From assembly GCA_963803265.1 (NCBI GenBank), contig CAWDLZ010000022.1, positions 1-64,000 of the forward strand: 64,000 nt of DNA, in the 5' to 3' direction. The notes beneath the pieces were generated by a model. It was not told the origin of the DNA. It ran no database searches and saw only the letters and a list, made by a program, of their open reading frames with translations. Both the position numbers and the translations under genes were made by a program. The stretch comes from CAIKMD01 sp963803265. GTDB lineage: Bacteria; Pseudomonadota; Alphaproteobacteria; ATCC43930; CGMCC-115725. Below, piece after piece: positions 45,789-54,724 of this stretch (the stretch's first letter is position 1; each line of letters starts with the position of its first letter).

Positions 45789-46772
45789 TCACTTCAGGAA
45801 CCGCTCGGTGATCAAGGTCGCGATGTCGGGCTTGGCGGCGAGCTGCCCGGTGTCGAGCAGCGACTGCACGACCACGTCAAGCGCCTGCGGATCGTAATGC
45901 CCGTCGGTCGGGAACATCGGCATTTCAATGTCGTACACTCGATCCGTCACGTCCTTCGGCGTGTGGATAAGAGCGCCGACGATGCGGCTCGTCTCGGCCT
46001 TATGGCCGCGCGCATAGGCCACGGTTTCGTACCAGCCCGCGAGAAAGCGGCGGATGGCGTCGGGATTGGCGGCGATCAGCCGGTCGGTCGCGTAGATCGC
46101 ATGGGTGATGAAGGGCTTGACGAAATTGCCGAAGGCCAGGATGACCCTGCCCCTGCCGTCCGCTTCCAGCACATAGCCGGTCTCGAGGCTTCCCACCACC
46201 GCGTCGATATTGCCGGCGAGAAGCGCGGCCCTTGTGCCGTCGGCGCTGCCGAGCGCCGCGATCTTCACGGCGTCCTCGCCTTTCCAGCCCTGGCGATAGT
46301 TGATCTGCCGGGCGAACCAATCGGTCAGCGAGCCGACGGTGGTGATGCCGACGGTCTTGCCCTTGAGGTCGCCCACCGCCTGAAGCGGCCCGTCGGCACG
46401 CACCGTCACGGCCATGTTGAGCGGCTCGGTCGCCATCACGCCGACGCCCTTCTCGGGCGAGCCCTTGGCGATGAAGGCGATATCGGTGCCGGCGCCCATC
46501 GCGATGTCGATGCTGTTCGCGACCATCGCCTGGTGCAGCCGCGCCGCGCCGTCGATGCTGCTGGCCTCGATTTCAAGATTGTGCTTCGCGAAAATACCGT
46601 CCTCGATGCCGACGTCGAGCAGGTTGAAGCTGAAGGCCAGCGTCGCGCCTTTGGCGACGCGCAACTGGTCCGCCGCGCTGGCCGCTCGGCCCGCGGCCGC
46701 GGCAATGACGAGCGCCAGCGCCACCACGAGCGCGGCGCATGGCCGTCGCGAGCGCCTGGAAAATCCGATCAA
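45789..46772 (-). CDS. NMT1/TauA-type periplasmic binding protein
   Basis: The 327-residue protein has a signal peptide (CAALVVALALVIAAAAGRAASA) and the SBP_bac_9/NMT1-like fold: DQLRVAKGATLAFSFNLLDVGIEDG, DIAMGAGTDIAFIAKGSPEKG, then LKGKTVGITTVGSLTDWFARQ. Such proteins bind taurine, aromatic sulfonates, pyrimidine precursors or similar for ABC importers. The start is TTG at 46772, supported by GGAGG five bases upstream. No permease or ATPase is adjacent; instead a nickel permease gene follows after 12 bp. Confidence 0.87.
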   Translation of the reverse strand: MIGFSRRSRRPCAALVVALALVIAAAAGRAASAADQLRVAKGATLAFSFNLLDVGIEDGIFAKHNLEIEASSIDGAARLHQAMVANSIDIAMGAGTDIAFIAKGSPEKGVGVMATEPLNMAVTVRADGPLQAVGDLKGKTVGITTVGSLTDWFARQINYRQGWKGEDAVKIAALGSADGTRAALLAGNIDAVVGSLETGYVLEADGRGRVILAFGNFVKPFITHAIYATDRLIAANPDAIRRFLAGWYETVAYARGHKAETSRIVGALIHTPKDVTDRVYDIEMPMFPTDGHYDPQALDVVVQSLLDTGQLAAKPDIATLITERFLK

Positions 46773-46804
46773 CCTTTCCTCCCATCCGATTCGGCTCGAG
46801 CTGG

Positions 46805-46877
46805 CGGGCCCTGCTGGGATCGAACCAGCGACCTGCCGCTTAGAAGGCGGCTGCTCTATCCGCTGAGCTAAGGGCCC
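46805..46877 (-). tRNA. tRNA-Arg (TCT)
   Basis: On the minus strand the sequence starts GGGCCCTTAGCTCAGCGG, has the anticodon arm GCCGC-CTTCTAA-GCGGC with anticodon TCT, the T arm GGTTCGATCC, and a 7-bp acceptor stem closed by AGGGCCC. The length of 73 bases is normal. CCA is not encoded. Confidence 0.95.
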
Positions 46878-46932
46878 GGCGCCCGCCTCACCCTACCCTT
46901 TCCTCGCGATCGGGAGGAGAGAGATGTGGAGG

Positions 46933-47214
46933 TTAGCGAAAATTATCGGCATAGGCCTTGGGCTTGAAGCGCCGCTCGTGCGGCATCTCGACGGCATAAT
47001 CCAGCCCGTGCTTTTCCGCGAAGGCCTTGGCTTCCTCGAGCGAGGCGAAGCAGAGATGGACCTGGTTGAGCGTGTCGGCCGCGCTGCTCCACCCCATCAG
47101 CGGATCGGGCTGGCGCGGCGTCGCCGGCTCGTATTCGAGCACCCATTGGCGCGTCTGCGCCCTGCCCGACTGCATCGCGGTCTTCGCCGGCCGAAAAATC
47201 CGCGCACGCGCCAT
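46933..47214 (-). CDS. NDUFS4-like accessory subunit of respiratory complex I
   Basis: The 93-residue protein matches the short alphaproteobacterial form of the ETC complex I subunit conserved region (NDUFS4, 18 kDa subunit): ARIFRPAKTAMQSGRAQTRQW, VLEYEP, PDPLMGWSSAADTLNQVHLCF, and EEAKAFAEKHGLDYAVEMPH. It attaches to the peripheral arm of NADH:quinone oxidoreductase. The start at 47214 (MARARIF) has an AGGA about ten bases upstream and is the usual N-terminus; 47223 is the alternative. It lies between two tRNA genes, away from the nuo operon. Confidence 0.92.
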   Translation of the reverse strand: MARARIFRPAKTAMQSGRAQTRQWVLEYEPATPRQPDPLMGWSSAADTLNQVHLCFASLEEAKAFAEKHGLDYAVEMPHERRFKPKAYADNFR

Positions 47215-47232
47215 GACGCTCATTCCTGTTGG

Positions 47233-47306
47233 TCGGGGCGAGAGGATTCGAACCTCCGGCTTCTAGCTCCCAAAGCTAGCGCTCTACCAGGCTGAGCTAC
47301 GCCCCG
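47233..47306 (-). tRNA. tRNA-Pro (TGG)
   Basis: Read on the minus strand: acceptor stem CGGGGCG with CGCCCCG, D arm AGCTCAGCCTGGTAGAGC, anticodon stem CTAGC/GCTAG with loop TTTGGGA (anticodon TGG), and T arm with GGTTCGAATCC. The length is 74 bases, discriminator A, and CCA is not encoded. Confidence 0.95.
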
Positions 47307-47376
47307 AAGTTTGCCCTAATCGCCCGCCGTTCTATGATCTCGGCCGCGCTTTGGCAAGAAGCCGAGCCGAGCCGAC

Positions 47377-48820
47377 TCACCGCGTCGTGGCGAGCTCGCG
47401 CCGGCGGCCGCTCACGAGATCGCCGATGCCTTTCTCGAGCGGCAGATACCAGAGTATCGAGCAAAGCGCCACCGCCGCCGTCGCGACAAAGCCGACGCGG
47501 AAATCGACGAGGCTCGGCACCCCCGCTTGGCCGCCGCGAGCGGCAATGGCGAGATTGACGACGACCGCGGCCATCGCCACCCCGAGCCCGCGCACCAATT
47601 GCTGGTTGACGCCCGACAGCGTCGAGGCGCCGGTGATCTCGGCGGGCGGAATATCGGCGAATTGCAGCGACGACAGCGAGGTCATCTGGAGCGAGCGGAC
47701 GCTGCCGCCGACGAACAGCACGGCGAGGATGACGAGCGCCGGCGTGCTCGCGGTGAAGAACACGCAGGCGAGGATGAAAGCCGCGAACAGCGCGGCGCTG
47801 GCGATGAGAACCGTTCGGAACCCGTAGCGCCGCAACGTCCGCGTCGTGATCACCTTGACGCCGAGATCGCCCGACGCATGAGCGAGGATCAGCATGCCCG
47901 ATAGGAACGCGCTCATGCCGAGGCCGACCTGGAAGAACAGCGGCAGCAGGAAGGTCGGCGCGGCCATCGACATTCGGAACATCGAGCCGCCCGAATTCAC
48001 GACGGCGTAGGTCTTGACCTTGAGCGCCCGCAGATCCACGAGCGGGTGATTGGCGCTAAGGGCATGCCGAGCCGCGACCACGCCCAACGCCAAGCCGCCG
48101 GCGATGAGCAGCCCGCCGAGCCGCCAATTCGAGCCCGGGCCCGCGACCACGTCGAGGCCGTACATCAGGCTCGCCATCGCAAACCCGTTGAGCAGAAACC
48201 CCGCGCCGTCGAAGGGGCGCCGCGCGGCGGCGTCGAGATTGCGGATGAAATGATAGGCCAATGCGATGCCGAGGATGCCGATCGGCACGTTGAGGTAGAA
48301 AATCCAGCGCCACGAAGCGAAGGTCGTGAGGAAGCCGCCGACCGGAGGGCCCAGCACCGGGCCAATCAGACCGGGAACCGAAATGAAATTTAGAATCCGC
48401 ACGAGATGGGTCTTCTCGGTCGTGCGCAGCACCACGATCCGGCCGACCGGCGACATCATGGCGCCGCCGATTCCTTGCAGGATTCGCGCGCCGACGAATT
48501 GCCAAAGACTGTCGCTCGCCCCGCACAGCATCGAGGCCAGCGTAAACAGCGCGATCGCGCAACAGAAGACCCGGCGCGGCCCGAAGCGGTCGGCGATCCA
48601 GCCGCTCGCCGGAATCACCACCGCGAGCGTCAGCATGTAGGCGCTGATCCCGAGGCTGAGTTGGACCGAGCTTCGATCCGAAGCTGCGCGCCATCTGCGG
48701 CAGCGCGGTCACGATCACCGTGCTGTCGAGCAACTCCATGAAGAAGGCGACCGAGACGATGCCCGCGATCAACGTCGAGTTTCGGCTGCTCTGGGCGCCC
48801 ACCTCGCCGCGTGGATTCAT
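47377..48820 (-). CDS. DHA2-family MFS drug efflux transporter, frameshifted
   Basis: The protein of about 480 residues has some 14 membrane helices. The first (LIAGIVSVAFFMELLDSTVIVTALP, the D1 motif of drug:H+ antiporters) reads from ATG 48820. Near 48668 the frame changes and it continues with LTLAVVIPASGWIADRFGPRRVF, RILQGIGGAMMSPVGRIVVL and PGLIGPVLGPPVGGFLTTF (motif C), ending LVSGRRRELATTR. It should export small toxic compounds. Its ATG overlaps the stop of the alpha/beta hydrolase (TAATG), so it belongs to the luciferase-like monooxygenase and hydrolase operon and may move a related compound. Confidence 0.88.
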
Positions 48821-49635
48821 TACGGCGCGGTCGCCGTGCTGTCCGTGTTGACGACGAAATACTCGCCGCGATCGACGAACTCGCCGACGAGCTTGACCCA
48901 TTGATGGACGGCGCAGACCGGCATCTCATGCGCCGCGCCATAAATGAAGATGCGCACGCAACCCGCGATGTGCTGCTGATAGGGACGCATCGCCTCGGCC
49001 GGGATCATCCGGTCGTCGCTGGCGCAGATGAGCAGCGTCGGAACCTTGATCTCGCCCAAGCGCGCGAGCAGATCGGTGTTGCCCTCGGGCGCGGCAAACC
49101 GCCCCATATTGGCCTGGGCGTTGCGCGCGGTTTGCTGGCGTTCCGCTTCCGAAGGCGGCGTCAGCCAAATGGGATGGTCGCCGTAAAGCCGCTTCTCGAT
49201 CTCCGCCATGCTCGGCGGCGCGGCGACCGCGCCTGCCGGCGCGGCTGGGCGATGCGCGAAGGCCGCCGGCGCCGACAGCACCAGGCTCTCGACCAGCTCG
49301 GGATGGAGAATCGCGAGCCAGCACCCGATCGCCCCGCCCGCCGATTGCGCGACCAGATGCACCTTGCCATCCGCCGCGCGCGCAATGAAGCGCGCCATGG
49401 CCTCGACCACGTCGAGCAAGCTCTTGCACGATCCGACCGGCGTGTCGTCGAACCCCGGACGCGACGGCACGAGCACGCGGTGATGCTCGCCCAGCATGGC
49501 GACGAACCCGGCCCCGCGCGGCGGCGCGCCGCCCGCGCCGTGCAGGAAGACGATGGTCTTGCCCTCGCCGGCTTCGCGGTAATGGAACGCCAACCCGCCC
49601 GCGTCGATGGTCTTGTCCGCAACCGTGACGCTCAT
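48820..49635 (-). CDS. Alpha/beta hydrolase
   Basis: The 271-residue protein has the canonical fold: IVFLHGAGGAPPRGAGFVAML (oxyanion HG), HHRVLVPSRPGFDDTP, the nucleophile elbow LVAQSAGGAIGCWLA with serine, LLICASDDRMIPAEAM with the acid, and the histidine in YGAAHEMPVCA. Such enzymes cleave esters, lactones or carbon-carbon bonds in catabolic pathways. The start overlaps the end of the luciferase-like monooxygenase gene by 4 bp and the end overlaps the efflux gene by one base, so the three form one tightly coupled unit. Confidence 0.92.
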   Translation of the reverse strand: MSVTVADKTIDAGGLAFHYREAGEGKTIVFLHGAGGAPPRGAGFVAMLGEHHRVLVPSRPGFDDTPVGSCKSLLDVVEAMARFIARAADGKVHLVAQSAGGAIGCWLAILHPELVESLVLSAPAAFAHRPAAPAGAVAAPPSMAEIEKRLYGDHPIWLTPPSEAERQQTARNAQANMGRFAAPEGNTDLLARLGEIKVPTLLICASDDRMIPAEAMRPYQQHIAGCVRIFIYGAAHEMPVCAVHQWVKLVGEFVDRGEYFVVNTDSTATAP

Positions 49636-50747
49636 AATGCGCGCCCCTCGGGCATGACTTCCTTCGCGAACAACTGGATCGAGCGGATTTTCTTGTCCGG
49701 CGAGCCGCTGCGATCGAAGATGAGATTGAGCACGCCGCAGCCGATCTCGCGATGAAGGCGCTTGACCTGATCGAGCACCGCTTTCGGGCCGCCGCAGATG
49801 ATGGTGCCGCGCTCGATCGCCTCTTCCACCGAGCGCGGCTCGTCGGCCGAGAGGTCCTGAAAGCGCTGCACCAGCTTGGTATCGCCCTGGCCGAAGAAGC
49901 CCGAGGTCGCGACGATCCGGTTGGCGGCGACAATGCCGCCGGTCAGCCCGGTATGCTCGAACATCGGGCGGACCGCTTCATGCGCCTCCTCGTCGGTCCC
50001 GCCGACATGAATGGGAAGCTGATAGACGATCTGCTCTGGCGCCGGCTGCCAGCCATATTCCGCCGCCTTGGCGCGATAGTAGCGCGCGGCCTCGGCGGCG
50101 AGCGGCAGATTGGTGAAGGCGAGGCCGAGCCCGACATGCTTCCTGGCGGCGAACTCGCCGGATTCCTTGCTCGAGCCCGAGACATATATGGGCGGCGTCG
50201 GCTGCTGCAGCGGCCGCGGCCAGATCGAGATATGACGGTAGTGAAAGTGCCTGCCCTCCCAGCCGAACGGCATGGTGTCGGTCCAGGCCTTCAGGATGAG
50301 GTCCCACGCCTCCTCGAAGCGCGAGCGCGATTCCGCCGGGTTGACGTTATAGACGAGGTATTCATAGGGCGCGCCGCGCAGCAATCCGGCGACGAGGCGG
50401 CCGCCCGAGAGATTGTCGATCATCGCGAATTCCTCGGCGATGCGCACGGGATTGCCGCTCAGCGGGATCAAGGCGCCGAGGATCGCGATCTTCGCCCGCT
50501 TGACGCGCTGCGTTAGCGCGCTGGCGAGGACGCTGACATTGGGCGCGAGATTGAACGGCGAATAGTGATGCTCGGCGCAGGCGATCCAGTCGAAGCCGAG
50601 CTCGTCTTCCATCTCGACCTCGGCGAGGCAGTTGGCGACGGCGCGGCGCGCCTGCTCGGGATCGAAATACTGATTGGGCACCGGCCACGGATTGCCAGGG
50701 GTGCGGATGCGCCCATAGGGCATTCCGTTGAACACCGAAAACTTCAT
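49632..50747 (-). CDS. Luciferase-like (LLM) flavin-dependent monooxygenase
   Basis: This is a 371-residue TIM-barrel flavin enzyme. Typical segments are MKFSVFNGMPYGRI at the start, GFDWIACAEHHYSPFNLAPNVSVLAS, ILGALIPLSGNPVRIAEEFAMIDNLSGGRLVAGLLRG and PRPLQQPTPPIYVSGSSKESGEFAARKHVGL. The group oxidises diverse carbon or sulfur compounds with reduced FMN from a partner reductase; no reductase is adjacent. The start at 50747 is at the normal family N-terminus. It leads the operon with the hydrolase and the DHA2 transporter, suggesting degradation or detoxification of one compound. Confidence 0.92.
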   Translation of the reverse strand: MKFSVFNGMPYGRIRTPGNPWPVPNQYFDPEQARRAVANCLAEVEMEDELGFDWIACAEHHYSPFNLAPNVSVLASALTQRVKRAKIAILGALIPLSGNPVRIAEEFAMIDNLSGGRLVAGLLRGAPYEYLVYNVNPAESRSRFEEAWDLILKAWTDTMPFGWEGRHFHYRHISIWPRPLQQPTPPIYVSGSSKESGEFAARKHVGLGLAFTNLPLAAEAARYYRAKAAEYGWQPAPEQIVYQLPIHVGGTDEEAHEAVRPMFEHTGLTGGIVAANRIVATSGFFGQGDTKLVQRFQDLSADEPRSVEEAIERGTIICGGPKAVLDQVKRLHREIGCGVLNLIFDRSGSPDKKIRSIQLFAKEVMPEGRAL

Positions 50748-50816
50748 GGTTCTCGTCCCTCCGCCGAAGGGGCCATTATTCACGGCCCCGCGCCGGCCGC
50801 AATGCTCGGGGCGGAA

Positions 50817-52179
50817 TTATTTCCCGCGCAGGAACACGGCGCCGACGAGCGCGAGCCAGGGCAAGAGAAAGACGCAAGCCCAGCCGAGATAGGCGAAGAA
50901 GCCGGGCATCTTGAGGCCTTGGGCTTCCACCATCGCCTTGACCATGAAATTCGTCGCATTGCCGATATAGCTTAGCGCGCCGAAATAGACGGCGCCGGCC
51001 GAGATCGCGGTCAGCACCGAAGCGAGCTGGCCGGTCAGGGCCGCGGCATCGCCGCCGTCGCGGCCGAAGCCGAAGAACACGACATAAGTCGGCGCGTTGT
51101 CGAGAAACGCCGAGAGCGCGCCGGTCGCCCAATAAAACAGCTTAACGTTCGGCTCGCCGTCATAGAGCCGCGCGATCAGCGGCGCGGCCGGCCCGTCCTT
51201 CCCTTCGGCGATCATCGCCATCACCGGTTGCAGCGTGACGAAGATCGCGGCGAAGAGGATCGCGACCTCTGTGAGCGGCGCCCAGGTGAAATGATTGGCG
51301 CTCCGGATCCGCCGCGGCGTAAGCCACAGCGAGAGAGCCGCGACCCCGAGCAGCAGCGCCGCGCCCGCGATCTCGCCCAGGCCCCACTCGACGCCCAGGA
51401 TGTCGAGCGCGAAGGCCGGATGCCATACGCCCTGCAACAAGATCGCGGCGACCGCGGCAAGGATCAGGACGAGATTGATCCTGCCCTCGAGCGCGAGTTT
51501 CGCGTGGCTCGCCGCGTGCGTCGGCGGCTTGAGCCGAGCCGTCACGCGCGCGATCGCCCAGTCGAGCGCGAAAAACACCGCGAGCAACCCGCCGGCGACC
51601 GTGATCGTCGGCAGGAAGAGATGCGTGGCCGGCCAGAAGAACGGCACGCCCAGCAGATAGCCCAGAAAGAGCGGCGGATTGCCCAAGGGCGTCAATGCGC
51701 CGCCGACATTGGCCACGAGCAGGATGAAGAAGACGAAAACATGGGTCGCATAAGCGCGGTTGCGATTGGCGCGGATGAGCGGCCCGATGCAGCACCACGG
51801 AGGCTGCCGGCGCGCCGATCAAGCTCGCCAGCACCGTGCCCGCGGCCAGATAGGCCGTATTGACAGCGGCCGTCGGTTTCGGCGCACCGGTCACGCGCAA
51901 TCCGCCCGCCACGACAAAGAGCGCGCCGAGCAGCAGGATGAAGGGCAGGTATTGAAGCAGCGCCGTCGCCGCGAAGGTCGCGAGCCCCGCGGCTGCGCCG
52001 CGGCGCGCGAAATCGGGCACGAGGAAAGCGAGCGCCCAGAGCGTCGCGAGCTTGCCGTAATGACGATGCCACAGGCCGGGCGCGGCGAGCGGCGCCAGCG
52101 CGATCGTCAGCAAGAGACCGATAAAGGGAATCGCCCAGGCGAGGCCGAGCGGCCCCGCGATGGCGCCGGAATCGTTCAT
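50817..52179 (-). CDS. Ion-transporter-superfamily sodium:proton antiporter-like protein, frameshifted
   Basis: The protein of about 453 residues is hydrophobic with some twelve helices. The first part (LAWAIPFIGLLLTIALAPLAAP, then AAVNTAYLAAGTVLASLIGAP) reads from 52179. An extra G in CGGGCC near 51785 changes the frame, after which it continues PLIRANRNRAYATHVFVFFI, then ANVGGALTPLGNPPLFLGYLLG and SAFLDNAPTYVVFFGF. These motifs (TPLGNPP and DNAPTY) resemble NhaD/CitM/ArsB-type carriers. A sodium/proton antiport role is the usual annotation, not proven here. It is divergent from coxG. Confidence 0.85.
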
Positions 52180-52282
52180 CGCGCGACTATGCCGGAAGCA
52201 GCCGCACGCGCCAATTCCATTCGCTTGCCGCGTGACGAGTCAGGCGCTAGGGTCGCGCGCAATCGAGCCGGGGGCACAAACG

Positions 52283-52972
52283 ATGGACATGACGGGTGAA
52301 CACCGGATCGCGGCGCCGCGCCAGAGGGTCTGGGAAGCGCTCAACGATCCCGAGATTCTGAAACAGTGCATCCCCGGTTGCGAGACCATCGAGCGGCATT
52401 CCGCCACCGAATTGAGCGCGACGGTGCGCGCCAAGGTCGGCCCGGTCAGCGCGAGATTCGGCGGCAAGGTCACGCTCTCCGATCTCGATCCGCCGAACGG
52501 CTACAAGATCATGGGCGAAGGCAGCGGCGGGCCCGCCGGCTTCGCCAAGGGCGGTGCCACCGTGCATCTCGCCGACGATGGCGATGGCACCATGCTCAGC
52601 TATAAGGTCGAGGCCAATATCGGCGGCAAGCTTGCGCAGATCGGCTCCCGCCTGATCGACGCAACCGCGCGCAAGATGGCCGACGACTTCTTCGTGAAAT
52701 TCGCCACCATCGTCGGCGCCGAAGCGGCCGAGGCGGCAGCGGCCGTGCCGGAGCTGCCCGCCCCCGCACCCGCGCCTTCGCTGCCGCCGCCTGCTCCTGA
52801 GCGCTTGCCGAAGGGACCGGCGGCGGCGCCATTGGGTTCTGCGCCGCCTGCTCCTGAGCGCTTGCCGAAGGGACCGGCGGCGGCGCCTTCGGCGCGCTTG
52901 TCGCCCTGGATGTGGGTCACGATCCTCGCCGCGGCGGTGGCGTTGCTGCTATATTTCTTTGCCCGGGGATAG
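52283..52972 (+). CDS. coxG: CoxG-like SRPBCC protein with membrane anchor
   Basis: The 229-residue protein has an SRPBCC/CoxG domain: GEHRIAAPRQRVWEALNDPEI, KQCIPGCETIERHS, DDGDGTMLSYKVEANIGGKLAQIGSRLI. A Pro/Ala linker with a 19-residue unit (PPAPERLPKGPAAAP) present twice follows, then a C-terminal membrane helix (PWMWVTILAAAVALLLYFFA). CoxG anchors CO dehydrogenase to the cytoplasmic membrane in Oligotropha. The genes for small and medium subunits follow directly, so the three form an operon. The start at 52283 (MDMTGEH) is the usual family start. Confidence 0.9.
   Translation: MDMTGEHRIAAPRQRVWEALNDPEILKQCIPGCETIERHSATELSATVRAKVGPVSARFGGKVTLSDLDPPNGYKIMGEGSGGPAGFAKGGATVHLADDGDGTMLSYKVEANIGGKLAQIGSRLIDATARKMADDFFVKFATIVGAEAAEAAAAVPELPAPAPAPSLPPPAPERLPKGPAAAPLGSAPPAPERLPKGPAAAPSARLSPWMWVTILAAAVALLLYFFARG
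52787..52887 (+). repeat. Tandem repeat inside coxG linker
   Basis: A 44-base unit beginning CCGCCTGCTCCTGAGCGCTT occurs at 52787 and 52844, a period of 57 bases (19 codons), with no visible mismatch. It keeps the frame and duplicates the proline-rich linker segment. Confidence 0.85.
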
Positions 52973-53054
52973 CCGGGTCGCTACGGCGCTTGACCGGAGT
53001 GCCGCCGCGCACGAAACTGGCAAACCGACGGGCGCTAACGAGGGAGAGAGACGA

Positions 53055-53528
<474 letters not shown>

Positions 53529-53539
53529 GGGGAGACACC

Positions 53540-54334
53540 ATGTACAATTTCAATTATCATCAGGCTAAGAGCGTCGACGACGCGGCCAAGCTCGTCACCG
53601 CCGCCAGCGAAGGCAAGCTGATGGCCGGCGGCATGACCCTGCTGCCGACCTTGAAGCTGCGCCTGGCCAAGCCCTCCGATGTCGTCGATCTCGGCAAGAT
53701 CGCCGATCTGAAAGGCATCAAGAAGGACGGCAACGCCATCGTCATCGGCGCGATGACGCGGCATGCCGATGTCGCCAACTCGGACATCGTGAAGAGCGCG
53801 ATCCCGGCCCTCGCCCATTTGGCCTCGCATATCGGCGACCCGGCGGTCCGCAACCGCGGCACCATCGGCGGCTCCGTCGCCAATAACGACCCGGCGGCCG
53901 ACTATCCCTCCGCCGTCCTGGCGTTGGGCGCCACGGTGATCACCAACAAGCGCAAGATCGCGGCCGACGACTTCTTCAAGGGAATGTTCGAGACCGCGCT
54001 CGCGGACGGCGAGATACTCACCGCGGTGAGCTTCCCGGTGCCCGAGAAGGCCGCCTATATGAAGTTCCCGAACCCGGCCTCGCGCTATGCCATCGTCGGC
54101 GTGTTCGTCGCCAAGACCGGCGCCAATGCACGGGTCGCCGTGACCGGTGCCGGCTCCGTCGTGTTCCGCCAAAAGGACATGGAGGCGGCGCTCGCCAAGA
54201 ATTTCTCCGCCGACGCCATCAAGAATGTCGCGCAAAAGCAAGACGGCCTCAACTCCGACATCCATGCCAGCGCCGAATACCGCGCCCATCTCGTCGGGGT
54301 GATGGCCCGCCGCGCAGTGACCGCCGCGGGCTGA
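53540..54334 (+). CDS. coxM: FAD-binding medium subunit of a CO/xanthine dehydrogenase-family enzyme
   Basis: The 264-residue subunit binds FAD and delivers electrons to the acceptor. Family motifs are YHQAKSVDDAAKLVTAASEG, KLMAGGMTLLPTLKLRLAKP (FAD loop), AIPALAHLASHIGDPAVRNRGTIGGSVANNDPAADYPS (written here as the AxxIGD and TIGGxxxxNDPAAD patterns) and FFKGMFETALADGEILTAV. It is slightly short compared with the usual 280-290 residues. GGGGAGAC precedes the start. No coxL follows: the next genes are a small membrane protein and a binding protein. Confidence 0.95.
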   Translation: MYNFNYHQAKSVDDAAKLVTAASEGKLMAGGMTLLPTLKLRLAKPSDVVDLGKIADLKGIKKDGNAIVIGAMTRHADVANSDIVKSAIPALAHLASHIGDPAVRNRGTIGGSVANNDPAADYPSAVLALGATVITNKRKIAADDFFKGMFETALADGEILTAVSFPVPEKAAYMKFPNPASRYAIVGVFVAKTGANARVAVTGAGSVVFRQKDMEAALAKNFSADAIKNVAQKQDGLNSDIHASAEYRAHLVGVMARRAVTAAG

Positions 54335-54350
54335 CAGCGCGGTCCTCAAT

Positions 54351-54381
54351 CGTCGTCCCCGCGAAAGCGGGTATGACGACG
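54351..54381. repeat. Palindromic intergenic element after coxM
   Basis: CGTCGT-CCCCGC-GAAA-GCGGG-TATGACGACG folds into a GNRA-type hairpin with a second stem part. The sequence CCCGCGAAAGCGGG is a frequent intergenic repeat in alphaproteobacteria. It may end the cox operon or stabilise its 3' end. Confidence 0.6.
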
Positions 54382-54446
54382 AGGAAACTGCCGCGGGCGG
54401 GTCGATCTCCGGCCGGAAGCTTCGGCTCGGCGCGCGGAGGATGGTC

Positions 54447-54614
54447 ATGGGCCGGTTTGCGTTCGAGATATTCGGGATCGTCATCTTGGTCGTCGGCGTC
54501 GCGATCGCGTTCGGCGCGCGCGTCTTCCCGGCCCAGCGGGCGAAGCTGGAGCGCTGGGGCGTCATGACGTCTTTTGTCGGCATCGTCGTTTGCGCTGCCG
54601 GGTTCGCCATCTGA
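54447..54614 (+). CDS. Small two-helix membrane protein
   Basis: A 55-residue frame begins MGRFAFEIFGIVILVVGVAI and ends MTSFVGIVVCAAGFAI. It has two hydrophobic helices joined by a charged loop (FPAQRAKLERWG). GGAGG lies six bases upstream of the ATG. Composition and codon use look coding. The family is unknown to me; it may be a short membrane peptide encoded with the cox operon or independently. Confidence 0.6.
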   Translation: MGRFAFEIFGIVILVVGVAIAFGARVFPAQRAKLERWGVMTSFVGIVVCAAGFAI

Positions 54615-54724
54615 CGACCCCGCGTCGATCAGCGACCTACGCTGCGCCGCTGCCGGAGAAGCAAGAGGGGTGAGCGCGGTCGGTTTAGAGGAGCGATAGA
54701 AAGCAATTTATCGGGAGGCAAGCG

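Noticed and set aside
45189..46871. A 560-codon plus-strand frame across the NiCoT and binding-protein genes
   Set aside because: It spans two well-supported genes and a tRNA in antisense and has no motif of its own.
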